From Trichocoleus sp. (GTDB lineage: Bacteria; Cyanobacteriota; Cyanobacteriia; Elainellales; Elainellaceae): a stretch of 64,000 bases of DNA. Made by a program: the position numbers and the translations under genes. A model generated the notes under the pieces. That model saw nothing but the letters and a program-made list of their open reading frames with translations, did not search any database and had not been told where the DNA came from. Shown here one piece after another: positions 46,301-55,387 of the stretch. Numbering within the stretch: the first letter of the stretch is position 1; each line of letters starts with the position of its first letter. The stretch covers positions 1 through 64,000 of the forward strand of contig DATNQD010000076.1 in NCBI GenBank assembly GCA_036702865.1, in the 5' to 3' direction.

Positions 46301-46768
46301 GATAATGGCGGTACGGTTGATAAGTTTATGGGCGATGCAATTCTGGCAATTTTTGGTGCACCAGAGGAGATTAGCCCCAATGAGCAGGTGAGACGTGCTA
46401 TCGCTGCGGCTCGACAGATGTATCGCAACTTGAATCAGCTCAATGAACGCTGGCAGCAACAGGGCATTAGTCAGGTGCAGTTTCGCTGCGGCATCCATCA
46501 GGGAACGGCAGTAGTGGGAATGTTTGGCGGTGAAGAACGGGCAGACTATACGGCGATCGGTCCCAGTGTCAATATTGCTGCTCGGATTCAAGAAGCCGCT
46601 GAGCCAAATTCAATTCTCGTTTCGGCTGCGGTCGCAGATTATTTAGAACTGACCGAGGAAGCGATCACCAAATTTAGCCCACTCAAGCTGAAAGGCGTTG
46701 ATGAAACTGTTCTTACTTTCTCAATCCATCCAGAAGTAGGGAAAACTGCTCAAACTCATCCTGGCTAA
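43304..46768 (+). CDS. cyaC: CyaC-type hybrid histidine kinase–adenylyl cyclase
   Basis: A 1154-aa multidomain signal protein: receiver (about residues 8-125, phospho-acceptor Asp59 in ISDQRMPSMSG), two GAF domains (about 150-305 and 320-490), HisKA with His514 in NVSHEFRTPLTL, HATPase with N-box YNLLSNAIKFT and DTGLGIRP, SGLGLALVKEL, a second receiver (about 796-912, Asp844 in LTDLMMPLVSG) and a class III cyclase (about 950-1115). In the cyclase both metal Asp are present (LFSDIIGFT, FMGDAILAIFG), as are the adenine-specifying Lys (VDKFMGD) and DYTAIG, and the NIAARI transition-state residues, so cAMP synthesis is expected. Domain order matches CyaC of Anabaena and Arthrospira, in which phosphorelay controls cyclase activity. 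AGGAGAAGC precedes the ATG. Confidence 0.93.
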   Translation: MKSAEQQKPRILVVDDEPDNLDLLYRTFHREFTVFRAESGAAALEILAKEGEVAVIISDQRMPSMSGTEFLSLTATQFPDTIRIILTGYTDVEDLVEAINAGKVFKYVTKPWNGDGLKAVVRQGVDTHNILKTRTQELQRTLRQKSLLNAVTSTIHRASGYQQILQTIAETIGHLFEADCCIVRPFQEGRLQPETFFYSTHPYLSTLEFQSLSCTVWETHEVEVVQDAKTHQAAGDDPDRAEAYQAANIASSLIVPLIYQQELMAVLALHHCGQPHPWQTDEVQLVIMMTDQAVLALAQARAYERMQALATREALVNTITAAIRSSLDPQEIFAAITQQLGLALHTDGCALSLWTEDAEYVQCVGLYDGTEADLLPLSTYPLDEKSRSQLPQSLVPIEGNPVLQQLLNTQAPVVINDLGQHPEMNILDLPLRSAACALLVVPLLYNGKIIGSISLRQVHQPRKWKRSEVELAQAVAAQAAIAVQQSRLYQTTRQQAEQLLELDRQKTEFFQNVSHEFRTPLTLTIGPLESAVEKGEGLSADQSVIALRNSRRLLRLVNQLLDLQRLDAGRMQPSFRPCDIQEFVGQIVDSFRPYCLKKQIRLETRLTDCPLIYLDLEKFDKVLYNLLSNAIKFTAAGGAIEVNLKTAGDHSLIQVKDTGLGIRPDQIPHLFERFRQADGSASRSHEGSGLGLALVKELVELHGGKVTVESVYGEGTTFTIWLKTGAAHLPTQQVLEIPAEVEQSRAVVELADVETELQGGDWQQQSGEDEQQQEPGTVRLPKMAHHPLAKNPSPFRILVVEDNADMRNYVSSVLQRSGYRVSTARHGAEGFEVAQSLRPDLILTDLMMPLVSGLEMIEQIRLNEELRGTPIILLTAKADADTRIEGAEKGADAYLSKPFNDRELLAEVRNLLALKENERKVAELNTYLTQSVLRRFLPPALVQKAAKGELTLDLRPEPRMITVLFSDIIGFTQLSNTLRSRRVAELLNEYLTEMTHAIFDNGGTVDKFMGDAILAIFGAPEEISPNEQVRRAIAAARQMYRNLNQLNERWQQQGISQVQFRCGIHQGTAVVGMFGGEERADYTAIGPSVNIAARIQEAAEPNSILVSAAVADYLELTEEAITKFSPLKLKGVDETVLTFSIHPEVGKTAQTHPG

Positions 46769-47190
46769 ACGCCTGACATCAGCATTCTCTCCAGACTAAG
46801 GAAACACAAGCCTGAGCGATCGGGTGTCATTATTTGTTGATGCAATTGGTGAATGGGGCGATCGAACAACTGTGGAAGAAGGTCGCAGAGATACAGAATT
46901 CTGCTGTTTATCCCTCGCGGGAGGGCGAATATACAGATTAATTGTTGTTTACTCCTCCGCTTTAGTTGTGAATACACATCAACCTGTATGCCTATCTCGG
47001 CTGTTAGAGTAAATACACAGAGTAGCTCTGTACAATAAATTGTTATCCGCCTTAAGTTCTCTCCTAATTCAAGTCTGCAATACTGATTTTCCTCTTATTG
47101 ATTTGAGAAAATCGTGGTGGTGTTACCTTCTGAGAAGGACTCAGTTAACAATAAGGTCTAAGATAAATATTGATTTAACTCCAAAATAAT
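46769..47190. other. Intergenic before the AT-rich island
   Basis: 422 bp. The left half has normal composition with one CGATCG near 46859; the right half (from about 46990) is AT-rich. A small CCCTC/GAGGG hairpin lies at 46912-46925. No gene seen. Confidence 0.4.
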
Positions 47191-48069
47191 ATGGATAGAC
47201 GACGTAAATTACTAGTCAACAACTATGAAAAATTGGCTGATGAATTAATTACTAAGGCAGTTGCTCCTTATAACGCTAGAATCTGTCCAAAAGTTGGATT
47301 GAAAGACATCATTAAGCTCTCAGGTTCCGGGATAAGCACTGAGGAGTATTCTTACGCTCTCAAGGCACATATTGACTTTTGTGTAGTTAATAGTGATGAC
47401 TACATTGAATTTGGTCTTGAAATTGATGAGTCACATCATCTTTCCAACCCAGAAGTAATTAAAAAGGATAAACTCAAAGATAAATTATGTTCAAAGTTGG
47501 GGTTCCCTTTGTTGCGAATCAGTGACAAATCTCTCGAACGGGTCAAAGAATTGGAGCTTTTGGCTTGGTTGGCATCATACTACTTTGTTTTCTCAGATCT
47601 ATCCAAAAGTAGAAAAGACTTGAGGGAGCCTGAGAACCAGAGAAAATTGTTTTTATTGAGAGAGCCATTTGTATATTCACCTTTTGCTGATTCTCATGAA
47701 TCAATACAAAATTTTGAAAGAGCAGGTTTATTTGAGCTTGTTTCTCATGAACTACCAGCCTGTGTATCCCACAATTCAGAAACGTACTTCATCTCTTGGG
47801 CTGGAGTTCCTCTAAGAAGCCCAGGTGTTCCTATAGGGAGTAAACCGTTCTTGTATTCTAAGAAGGCATTTAGAGCATTCAACAATTTTGCAGGAATATA
47901 TCCATTTCAGCTTTCTGAAGGTTTAGCTATTGTTGAACTTGATAGAAAAATAAGAGATTATGTCAATGGCTTTTACAGTCCAGAAGAAAATGAGACATTG
48001 GATACGATGTCTAAAGAAATAGCCGAAGAATACTTCAAAATCGAAAATTTTAGAAAATTGAGAGATTAA
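47191..48069 (+). CDS. DUF2726-like protein, nuclease-fold candidate
   Basis: A 292-aa protein. The middle segment AHIDFCVVN, then FGLEIDESHHLSNPEV, then KKDKLKDKLCSKLGFPLLRIS follows the DUF2726/PD-(D/E)xK plan: Asp in a DF strand, E-x-D with following HH, and Lys/Asp-rich helix ending in a small LLRI strand (about residues 68-112). The remaining 180 residues, including two WAGVPLRSPG-type segments, are unlike anything I know. Base use is AT-rich and CGATCG sites are absent, which suggests horizontal transfer. It may be a nuclease-like part of a mobile or defence module. Confidence 0.55.
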   Translation: MDRRRKLLVNNYEKLADELITKAVAPYNARICPKVGLKDIIKLSGSGISTEEYSYALKAHIDFCVVNSDDYIEFGLEIDESHHLSNPEVIKKDKLKDKLCSKLGFPLLRISDKSLERVKELELLAWLASYYFVFSDLSKSRKDLREPENQRKLFLLREPFVYSPFADSHESIQNFERAGLFELVSHELPACVSHNSETYFISWAGVPLRSPGVPIGSKPFLYSKKAFRAFNNFAGIYPFQLSEGLAIVELDRKIRDYVNGFYSPEENETLDTMSKEIAEEYFKIENFRKLRD

Positions 48070-48466
48070 TTTAGATGTAATACTCGTCAATAGTCTAAGC
48101 ATCCTGCTCACCGTAGCTACAAGTATTGACGTATAACAATTGCAGCGCAGTGAACTGAAGGAAACCGCCGGTACTGAGTTCAAGTTTTTGGTAATCGCTG
48201 AGTGCAACCGTTAGCTAGTTCAATCTTCAGTGGAGGACTAGTCGTGAGTCTGCCTAATAGTTTTCAATCATTTAGTGACTATAAAGTTTTTACAGGACGA
48301 CTGCTATTAAGTTGCTTTAGGGAAAACTAGCTTTTACATGTTAGCTAAACATATGGGCATCTCGAAAATAGATTTAATAACGACTAGAATTCTTAAAATC
48401 TCATGGATAATTGTTATTAAAATTGTTTTGCCCTCAGTAAACTTAAATTGATCGAGGTGCTTATAT
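48070..48466. other. Intergenic within the AT-rich island
   Basis: 397 bp. A patch of higher GC at about 48120-48240 interrupts the AT-rich DNA, but I cannot assign it; the longest frame there is a 24-codon stretch without a start. Confidence 0.35.
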
Positions 48467-49051
48467 ATGCTGAATGAATCAGTAATCAGAGTCGGAATGT
48501 TTATAATTGCTTTTTTAGGACTTATTATAACTCTTGCTATCAATCGTGAGAAATTGCAGCGATCAAAGCTCAAAGTTGAGATAATAAATGACGCTTTTAA
48601 AGTGAATTTTAGAACTGATCAGATACTCGACTTTCAGATAAACTTGAGGATTCAAGCAATAAACGGAAAAATTTGTCTTAGAAAAATCGTATTAATTTGT
48701 AAGAAAGGTTTGTTTGATTGGCAAGATTTAGAAGTTTTTGAGAAAGCTGTCAATATTGGAGGAGATTTAACAAAGTATAACGAGGATGAATTTGACCAGT
48801 TTATGAGCTGTGTATTCCTTGAGTGTGGCTGTTCAAAAATCATTGAATATGAAAGCCGATTTAGAGAATTCATTCAACTTAGAGATTTAATTTTAGAAAA
48901 AGATATCCCACGTTCTATTACACTTTTGGGCAGAATATGTGATTGGCAAAAAAAATACAGATTCTTCTTGCAATTTGACTATGATTTAAACGGATCTAGA
49001 AGGAAGTTATCCAAAAAATTGGACTTTGAAAAATATCTTCAGAAGGGTTAG
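48467..49051 (+). CDS. Membrane-anchored protein of unknown function
   Basis: A 194-aa protein. The N-terminal helix VGMFIIAFLGLIITLAI (about residues 9-25) is followed by a cytoplasmic basic stretch (NREKLQRSKLK) and a 150-residue charged domain rich in Lys, Phe and Ile. The domain is not recognised. AT-rich like its neighbour; GAGG lies 11-14 bases before the start. It could be a partner of the DUF2726-like protein, since both sit in the same island and on the same strand, 397 bp apart. Confidence 0.6.
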   Translation: MLNESVIRVGMFIIAFLGLIITLAINREKLQRSKLKVEIINDAFKVNFRTDQILDFQINLRIQAINGKICLRKIVLICKKGLFDWQDLEVFEKAVNIGGDLTKYNEDEFDQFMSCVFLECGCSKIIEYESRFREFIQLRDLILEKDIPRSITLLGRICDWQKKYRFFLQFDYDLNGSRRKLSKKLDFEKYLQKG

Positions 49052-49423
49052 AATTTCTCAGCATAGTGTTCTCTTAGAAAGAAATTCCTGCTACAAAAAG
49101 GTTAACAGAGGATAGATATGACCTGAATAGGAGAAATTTAAATGAGAAATTGCTGAGAACGCAAGCTAAGAACGCCCATGCACACCGAGCGCCTAAAGTT
49201 GATCGGTCATGATACAGAAGCAATTTGCAGCAGGTGGTGGGCAACGTTACCTTACAGTAAAATTATAAAGATATAGCCTTTTCAGTAAGGTGCAGATAGA
49301 GAACTTAGGTTCCCTGTTTAACAGCGTTCTGTGTACCTCACCAGCATAGAAAAGGCTGTAGCTTCTGCCAGTTTGTTGGCTGCATTGCTCCCTTAATCTA
49401 GAGTGCTTTATTAGATACCCGCT
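49052..49423. other. Intergenic at right end of the AT-rich island
   Basis: 372 bp. AT-rich to about 49140 and then closer to the genome average. No intact gene; a 31-codon frame from 49178 was judged too weak. Confidence 0.35.
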
Positions 49424-49678
49424 CTAAGACTCAGAGACTTCATTTGCTTCGATCGCTTCCTGAATGTAGAGTTGCGCGAGTCGATCGTACATTCCGGCTC
49501 CAATGTACATCGGGTATTTGTGAGATTTGCTGTAGACCCAGATCACTTCATCCAGCAAATAAATCCGGACATCTTCCGTCCAGCCTTTGCATTGAGGCAT
49601 CAGCGACTTTGCCGCTTCCAGCGCATCTGTCCAGCGTTCAAACTCTTGAGAATAGCGAGGCGTCACAACCTTAAACAT
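49424..49678 (-). CDS. Conserved small hypothetical protein, 84 aa
   Basis: An 84-aa protein: MFKVVTPRYSQEFERWTDALEAAKSLMP, then GWTEDVRIYLLDEVIWVYSKSHKYPMYIGAGMYDRLAQLYIQEAIEA. The alternation of strands and helices and the dense conserved-looking aromatic pattern point to a folded domain. I recall similar short cyanobacterial proteins but no name or role. It follows acnB on the same strand, past the terminator. Confidence 0.65.
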   Translation of the reverse strand: MFKVVTPRYSQEFERWTDALEAAKSLMPQCKGWTEDVRIYLLDEVIWVYSKSHKYPMYIGAGMYDRLAQLYIQEAIEANEVSES

Positions 49679-49755
49679 GATGAGTGTTCGAGCGAGATTC
49701 TTCTTTCATCATGAAACGTTTTGTCAGTCTTTTCACATTCAAACAACTGGCAGCA

Positions 49756-49786
49756 ACAAAAAAAGAGACACGAAATACCGTGCCTC
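49756..49786 (-). terminator. Terminator of acnB
   Basis: On the minus strand GAGGCACG (49786-49779) pairs with CGTGTCTC (49772-49765) around GTATTT and is followed by TTTTTTTG. It lies 32 bp beyond the acnB stop. Confidence 0.85.
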
Positions 49787-49817
49787 CTAAAATAATTGTT
49801 TCCAGCCAACCGCAGGA

Positions 49818-52472
49818 TTAACGCCCCGCAGCCGTCGGCATTCCCAGAATATCCTCAATCCGAGGCATTTCCTCCAGCGGAATCACTCGACCCTCATCCT
49901 CAAATCCGGTGATTTGATCAAAGTTGAGATAGCGATAAAGCTCCGCCGCAAACGGATCAATCTTCTTCGTGACGATCGCCATATATTCCTCAACCGTCGG
50001 AATCTTACCCAACAGCGCACAAACTGCCGCCAACTCCGCCGAACCAAGATACACCTTCGCATCTTTGCCCATGCGGTTATTGAAGTTGCGCGTTGAAGTC
50101 GAGAAGACCGTCACACCATCTGCCACCCTTGCCTGATTCCCCATGCAAAGCGAACATCCAGGCATTTCGGTTCTGGCTCCCACCCCAGAGAAGATGCTAT
50201 ACACCCCTTCCTCGCGGAGCTGCTTTTCATCCATGCGAGTCGGAGGAGCAATCCAGAGACGCACTTTTGCTTGCCCTGCACCTTCCAGAATCTTGGCAGC
50301 AGCGCGATAATGTCCGATGTTCGTCATGCAAGAGCCAATAAAGACTTCGTGGATCGGATCTCCAGCACATTCAGACATCAGCTTAATGTTATCTGGGTCA
50401 TTGGGAGCCGCAACGATCGGTTCTTTAATCTCGCTCAGGTTCACCTCAATCACATCAGCATATTCAGCATCCGCATCCGCTTCCATCAAGCTCGGATTGG
50501 CTAACCACTGCTCCATCTTGGCAACTCGCCGCAGAATGGTACGCGCATCTCCATAGCCCCGCGCCGCCATATTTTTGAGCAGCGCCACGTTCGATCGCAG
50601 ATATTCTGCAACGGTATCGGTGCTGAGCTTAATCGTAGACCCGGCACAAGAGCGTTCGGCAGTTGCATCAGTTAGCTCAAAAGCTTGCTCTAGCTTCAGA
50701 TCGGGCAGACCTTCCATTTCCATAATCCGCCCAGAAAAAACGTTCTTTTTGTTCTGCTTCTCGACAGTCAATTTGCCCTGTTGAATTGCCACAAAAGGAA
50801 TCGCATTGACAACATCGCGCAGCGTTACGCCCGGTTGCAGTTCTCCGGTGAAGCGCACCAGCACAGATTCCGGCATATCCAACGGCATCACGCCCAGAGC
50901 CGCCGCAAACGCCACCAACCCAGAGCCAGCCGGGAAGGAGATCCCCAGCGGGAACCGAGTATGCGAATCGCCACCCGTACCAACCGTATCGGGTAACAGC
51001 ATCCGATTGAGCCAGGAGTGAATGATGCCATCTCCCGGACGCAGCGAAACCCCACCACGTGCGTTGATGAAGTCCGGCAGATCGTGATGCGTTTTAATAT
51101 CGACAGGCTTGGGATAAGCAGCGGTATGACAGAAGCTCTGCATCACCAGATCGGCACTAAAGCCAAGACAAGCAAGCTCTTTGAGTTCATCGCGCGTCAT
51201 CGGTCCAGTGGTGTCCTGAGAACCAACTGTCGTCATCAGAGGCTCACAGGATGTCCCAGGACGAACGCCAGGGAGACCACAAGCTTTACCCACCATCTTC
51301 TGAGCCAATGTAAAGCCTTTACCCGTATCGGAGGGCATTCGCGGACGAATAAACAAATCGCTTGGCTCCAGCCCCATTGCTGCCCGAATTTTGTCGGTGA
51401 GCGTTCGCCCAATCAGCAGCGGAATCCGTCCACCTGCCCGGACTTCATCCAGAATGGTGTCAGGCTTGAGGCTAAAGGTTGAGATAACTTCGCCTGCTTC
51501 ATTCGTGATTTCGCCTTTGTAGGGATAGATGGTGATCACATCCCCCGTTTCCAGCTTCGATACGTCACACTCGATCGGCAGTGCCCCCGAATCTTCAGCC
51601 GTGTTGAAGAAAATCGGCGCAATTTTGCCGCCCAAAATATAGCCCCCCGATCGCTTATTCGGCACGAAGGGAATATCATCGCCAATGTGCCACAGCACCG
51701 AGTTGATCGCAGATTTCCGCGAAGAACCTGTCCCAACCACATCTCCAACATAAGCAACGGGATGTCCCTTCTGTTTCAGTTGGGCGATCGTCTCCAAGGA
51801 ACCAGGCTGGCGCGTTTCCAGCATTACTGTCGCGTGCAGCGGAATATCTGGGCGGGTGGTGGCATGAGGCGCAGGAGATAAATCATCCGTGTTTGTCTCG
51901 CCAGGAACCTTGAACACCGTTACCGTAATGGATTCAGGCAACTGTGGACGGCTGGTAAACCAATCGGCATTTGCCCAGGATTGCAAGACTTGTTTGGCAA
52001 ACAGATTGTCTTTCTCGGCGAGTTCCTGCACATCATGGAAGGCGTCGTAAACCAGGAGCGTTTTGCTAAGTGCAGTGGCAGCAGCGTCAGCAATCACAGC
52101 ATTGGGAACTTGCAGCAGATCAATCAATGACTGGACGTTATAGCCGCCCATCATCGTGCCCAACAGTTCAACCGCATCTCCAGGCGATACAAGCGGACTC
52201 GTGATCTCACCTTTGGCAATTCCGGTTAGAAAGCCCGCCTTAACATAAGCAGCCTGATCAACCCCAGGCGGCACTCGATCGCGCAACAGCGCCACCAAAA
52301 ATTCTGCTTCGCCTGCCGGGGGATTTTTTAACAGTTCACACAGATCAGACGTTTGTTCCGCAGACAGCGGTAAGGGCGGAATTCCTAACGCCGATCGCTC
52401 TGCAACATGGTTTCGATAAGCCTCTAGCATCTTTTCAACCTCTCCTGGCAGCATCTCACCGTGATGAAACAT
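49818..52472 (-). CDS. acnB: Aconitate hydratase B
   Basis: An 884-aa bifunctional aconitase / 2-methylisocitrate dehydratase of the TCA cycle. The N-terminal HEAT-like domain (about residues 1-160), swivel domain (about 165-380, [19 protein letters not shown]) and catalytic domains are in AcnB order. [4Fe-4S] ligands lie in [12 protein letters not shown] and [14 protein letters not shown], with the third motif [30 protein letters not shown] one codon upstream also opens the frame; I chose the ATG at 52472. Monocistronic with a good terminator. Confidence 0.95.
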   Translation of the reverse strand: MFHHGEMLPGEVEKMLEAYRNHVAERSALGIPPLPLSAEQTSDLCELLKNPPAGEAEFLVALLRDRVPPGVDQAAYVKAGFLTGIAKGEITSPLVSPGDAVELLGTMMGGYNVQSLIDLLQVPNAVIADAAATALSKTLLVYDAFHDVQELAEKDNLFAKQVLQSWANADWFTSRPQLPESITVTVFKVPGETNTDDLSPAPHATTRPDIPLHATVMLETRQPGSLETIAQLKQKGHPVAYVGDVVGTGSSRKSAINSVLWHIGDDIPFVPNKRSGGYILGGKIAPIFFNTAEDSGALPIECDVSKLETGDVITIYPYKGEITNEAGEVISTFSLKPDTILDEVRAGGRIPLLIGRTLTDKIRAAMGLEPSDLFIRPRMPSDTGKGFTLAQKMVGKACGLPGVRPGTSCEPLMTTVGSQDTTGPMTRDELKELACLGFSADLVMQSFCHTAAYPKPVDIKTHHDLPDFINARGGVSLRPGDGIIHSWLNRMLLPDTVGTGGDSHTRFPLGISFPAGSGLVAFAAALGVMPLDMPESVLVRFTGELQPGVTLRDVVNAIPFVAIQQGKLTVEKQNKKNVFSGRIMEMEGLPDLKLEQAFELTDATAERSCAGSTIKLSTDTVAEYLRSNVALLKNMAARGYGDARTILRRVAKMEQWLANPSLMEADADAEYADVIEVNLSEIKEPIVAAPNDPDNIKLMSECAGDPIHEVFIGSCMTNIGHYRAAAKILEGAGQAKVRLWIAPPTRMDEKQLREEGVYSIFSGVGARTEMPGCSLCMGNQARVADGVTVFSTSTRNFNNRMGKDAKVYLGSAELAAVCALLGKIPTVEEYMAIVTKKIDPFAAELYRYLNFDQITGFEDEGRVIPLEEMPRIEDILGMPTAAGR

Positions 52473-52577
52473 CACTACAGAACCTTATATTTAAACATTT
52501 TTGGTTCTATTCCTACGGTAGCTTGACGGACAGATTATCAGAGCGTTGTGAGAAGGTACAAAAATCGTTCAACGCTT

Positions 52578-53027
52578 CTATGCCGGATCGCAGCGAATTT
52601 CGACCAGAAAGCCATCCGGATCATAGAAATAGATGCCTCTCCCCGTTGGGCGGCTGACCGGACCATGATCGATCGTCACATGATTCTGTTTCAGCACATC
52701 AACCGCGTGATCGAATAAGGCGGGATCAATATCAAATGCTAAATGCCCAGCGCGAGTGAATTCCTTGCCCGGATCAGGATCAGGCGGCAGCAAATTGGGC
52801 TTCCAGAACAGATCGACAATCGTTCCATCGGGCGTTTCAAAGTTCGCTGCTTCTCCTTTCTCAAACAAATCTCGCAGCGTCTCTGGCACTTCATTCCCTG
52901 TCAGCTCGCGCAGTCCCAAAATCTTCCCGTAAAAGTGCTTCGAGGCTGCCATCTCTCGAACATGAAGCGCAATATGATGAACACGACGCAACATTCCTGA
53001 CGCAATTGCCGATTCAGTAGAAGTCAT
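52578..53027 (-). CDS. VOC-superfamily (glyoxalase-like) protein
   Basis: A 149-aa single-module protein with paired beta-alpha-beta-beta-beta units. HHIALHVREMAASKHFYGKILGLRELTG opens the first unit; GHLAFDIDPALFDHAVDVL and YFYDPDGFLVEIRC the second. The potential metal ligands are the first His, the GHLAFD His and the Glu of LVEI. The family includes glyoxalase I, dioxygenases and resistance proteins, and the substrate cannot be told. The start could also be the ATG at 52991 (MLRRVHHIAL). Confidence 0.85.
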   Translation of the reverse strand: MTSTESAIASGMLRRVHHIALHVREMAASKHFYGKILGLRELTGNEVPETLRDLFEKGEAANFETPDGTIVDLFWKPNLLPPDPDPGKEFTRAGHLAFDIDPALFDHAVDVLKQNHVTIDHGPVSRPTGRGIYFYDPDGFLVEIRCDPA

Positions 53028-53125
53028 TGGCAGAGCTAAGGGATGAACTATCTAACAATCAGGATAGCTCAGGAGAGCGTGGGTAATAGGAGGGAGTAAG
53101 TAGGTTTTGTGTCCTTTGCTCCTCG

Positions 53126-54121
53126 TTATGGATGAGTGCTGCCGTCTGGCAGAATTGCTTCAGTCAAAATGGTTCCTGTGAGGTTGGTGCTGCTCATCTC
53201 GGCACGCATCAAGTTGGCATTGGTCAGGTCGGCGTTCGTGAGATTGGCTCTGGCAAGATAGGCATCTGTCAGTTGCGCGTCGCGTAAAATCGCTTCCCAG
53301 AGGTGGGCGCGGCTAAGATCAGCGCGAGGGAGGCGGGCGCTCGTGAGATTCGCTCTGGCAAGGTGGGCTTTCGTGAGTTTGGCATCGGCTAGGAGTGCGC
53401 CTTGCAGGTTGGCACTTGCCATGTCTACCTCAGTCAGGTTCGATCGCTCCATCTTGGCATTGACAAGATAAGTGCCCCGTAGGATTGCCTGCTTCAGATT
53501 AGCATCGGTTAACAGGGTTCCTCTGAGATTGGCATCACTTAAGTCGGCTCCGCTCAGGTCGGCTCCGCGCAAGGTTGCTTCGCTCAGGTCGGCTCCGCGT
53601 AAGTCAACTTTCGACAAATCGGCTCCAGTCAAGTTACTGCCGCGTAAATCGACTTTTCGCAGCACTGCTCCCCGCAGGTTCGCCACATAGTTGCGGTTTT
53701 CTTCCCGGAGATTTGTGCCTCGCAAGCAGGCTCCCGTTAAGTTTGCTCCGCCGAGCTTCGTATTTCGCAAGTCAGCATTGATCAAATTTGCGTCCAGCAG
53801 GTTTGCCAGAGACAGGTCAGCACTTCGCAGGTCGGCTCCTTGAAGAATTGCGCCATGAAGGTCTGCATCTTTCAGGTTGGCACCACTGAGGTCGGCTTGA
53901 CTGAGGTTGATACCACTCATTTTGGTTGCAGTCAGGTTGGCTTTTGTCAGTCTGGCACGGTTGAGGAAAGCAAAGACCAGCACGGCACTGTGCAAATCTG
54001 CTTTTGCCAAATTAATCCCAATCAAATCAGCGTTGCTGAGGTTAATGCCAGCCAGATTAATACCACTAAAATTCGTTTCCCCAGCGCTGTAGCGTTTCAA
54101 AAGGTCTGCTGCCTGGAACAT
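53126..54121 (-). CDS. Pentapeptide-repeat protein
   Basis: A 331-aa protein made almost wholly of about 60 pentapeptide repeats, with A(D/N)L(S/R)G the common form (SNADLIGINLAKADLHSA, LRGADLSGADLSDANLRGT). It should form a long right-handed beta-helix. No signal peptide, membrane segment or catalytic domain is visible apart from a short N-terminal helix (MFQAADLLKRYSAGE). The start lies 3 bp after the stop of the upstream triple-repeat gene, so the two are co-transcribed. Role unknown; related proteins mimic DNA or act as scaffolds. Confidence 0.88.
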   Translation of the reverse strand: MFQAADLLKRYSAGETNFSGINLAGINLSNADLIGINLAKADLHSAVLVFAFLNRARLTKANLTATKMSGINLSQADLSGANLKDADLHGAILQGADLRSADLSLANLLDANLINADLRNTKLGGANLTGACLRGTNLREENRNYVANLRGAVLRKVDLRGSNLTGADLSKVDLRGADLSEATLRGADLSGADLSDANLRGTLLTDANLKQAILRGTYLVNAKMERSNLTEVDMASANLQGALLADAKLTKAHLARANLTSARLPRADLSRAHLWEAILRDAQLTDAYLARANLTNADLTNANLMRAEMSSTNLTGTILTEAILPDGSTHP

Positions 54122-54124
54122 GAT

Positions 54125-55387
54125 TTACTCTCCGATCGGAGCTGAGATGGAGGGCTGGATAAGAACGGTTTGAGTAAGCTGCTGTGACCATTCGGGCTGA
54201 GTTGCTTCATTAAGCCCCGCTTTATTACCCAAGACTTCGGTGTTGGCAGGGGCTTCTGGAGTTGCTTGCCAGAGGCTCAACTGTTTGCTGTAGAGTGGTT
54301 TGATCGATCGCAACATCGCCGTTACGGTTTGCTGGTAGGCTTCTGGGTCATCCAACTGCTTGACCGTCTGGTTGAGGCAGCTTTCGAGATGAGCGAACTG
54401 CTTATAACTTTTCAACAACATTCGCAGCAGTTCATCGAGTTCATAGCCCTTGAGCATCGACTCATGCTCTGGCGTGGGCTGGAAGGGTTCGTGCAGCAGC
54501 GAGAAGATCAAAATTTTGATGCGGTAAGGATTGCTGTATTGCATAATTTCCTGCCGCAAATCAAATAGCCGGGATGAGTTTAAGTCTGTGATCGAGAGAC
54601 TGGGGGAAGGAAGAGGTTCCGGCAATGAGGGGGTGGGTTTGGCAGGTTGCAGCAGCACTGATAAAGCTTCGGTTGCCTCAGCGATCGGAGAGAATTGAGT
54701 CGATGCTTCCGGTTGCGGGACGGAGTTAACGGTCGAGAGGATGTAGGTCGCTTCTTCTACATAGAGGGGCTGAAACGCTTGCACAATTCGATGAGCAATT
54801 AAAGCGTATTCACTGCGTTTGCTCAGGGTCTTCACCAAGTTGCTCAGAACGGCTTTGAGGCTTTCTAAACAGGGAGCGAGCTGATGAACCGATTGCACTA
54901 GCCCCAGGTAGGAGTACTGTCTCAGTCTTTGTGGGTCGTTTTCCCACTGGTTTGTGCAGGCAAGGACGAGCAGCTTTTTGAGGCGGAGGCTGTCGATGTC
55001 ATGTTCAAGCACTGGCACGATCGCCTGGTAATCTTGCAGCTTAGCGATCGGGGTTGATTCTGTCTCAACATAAAGTTTGCTGACATGCCGAATAATCGCG
55101 TTGGCAATGACCATGTACTCGGCGGCTTTGTTGAGCGTTTTCACCACCTGCTCTAACCGTATTTGCAGCTGCTCCAAAGTGGGGGCAAGGGTTAACAGCG
55201 TTTGCAGCAGCTCATTCAGATGAAGCGCTTCCAGTTGAGATCGATCGTCTATCCAGTGATTAGTACAGATATAAGCCAGAAGTTTGCGAACCCGAATGGA
55301 CTGCGAATCTTGGCTCAGTGCTTGTGAAACTTCAGCGAGAAGGCAAGGCATAGCGATGCGGTGAACGGAAGATGCGGTGAGGATCAT
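54125..55387 (-). CDS. Triple-repeat helical protein of unknown function
   Basis: A 420-aa protein from ATG 55387; the frame continues to a TTG at 55435. Three copies of a ~75-residue helical module: (1) IRVRKLLAYICTNHWIDD ... LHLNELLQTLLTLAPTLEQLQIRLEQVVKTLNKAAEYMV ... ISKLYVE type, (2) LRLKKLLVLACTNQWENDP ... LGLVQSVHQLAPCLESLKAVLSNLVKTL ... QPLYVE, and (3) YRIKILIFSLLHEPFQPT ... ELDELLRMLLKSYKQFAHLESCLNQTVKQL ... IKPLYSK. A Pro/Ser linker precedes the third copy. No known domain. The pentapeptide gene follows 3 bp later. Confidence 0.75.
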   Translation of the reverse strand: MILTASSVHRIAMPCLLAEVSQALSQDSQSIRVRKLLAYICTNHWIDDRSQLEALHLNELLQTLLTLAPTLEQLQIRLEQVVKTLNKAAEYMVIANAIIRHVSKLYVETESTPIAKLQDYQAIVPVLEHDIDSLRLKKLLVLACTNQWENDPQRLRQYSYLGLVQSVHQLAPCLESLKAVLSNLVKTLSKRSEYALIAHRIVQAFQPLYVEEATYILSTVNSVPQPEASTQFSPIAEATEALSVLLQPAKPTPSLPEPLPSPSLSITDLNSSRLFDLRQEIMQYSNPYRIKILIFSLLHEPFQPTPEHESMLKGYELDELLRMLLKSYKQFAHLESCLNQTVKQLDDPEAYQQTVTAMLRSIKPLYSKQLSLWQATPEAPANTEVLGNKAGLNEATQPEWSQQLTQTVLIQPSISAPIGE

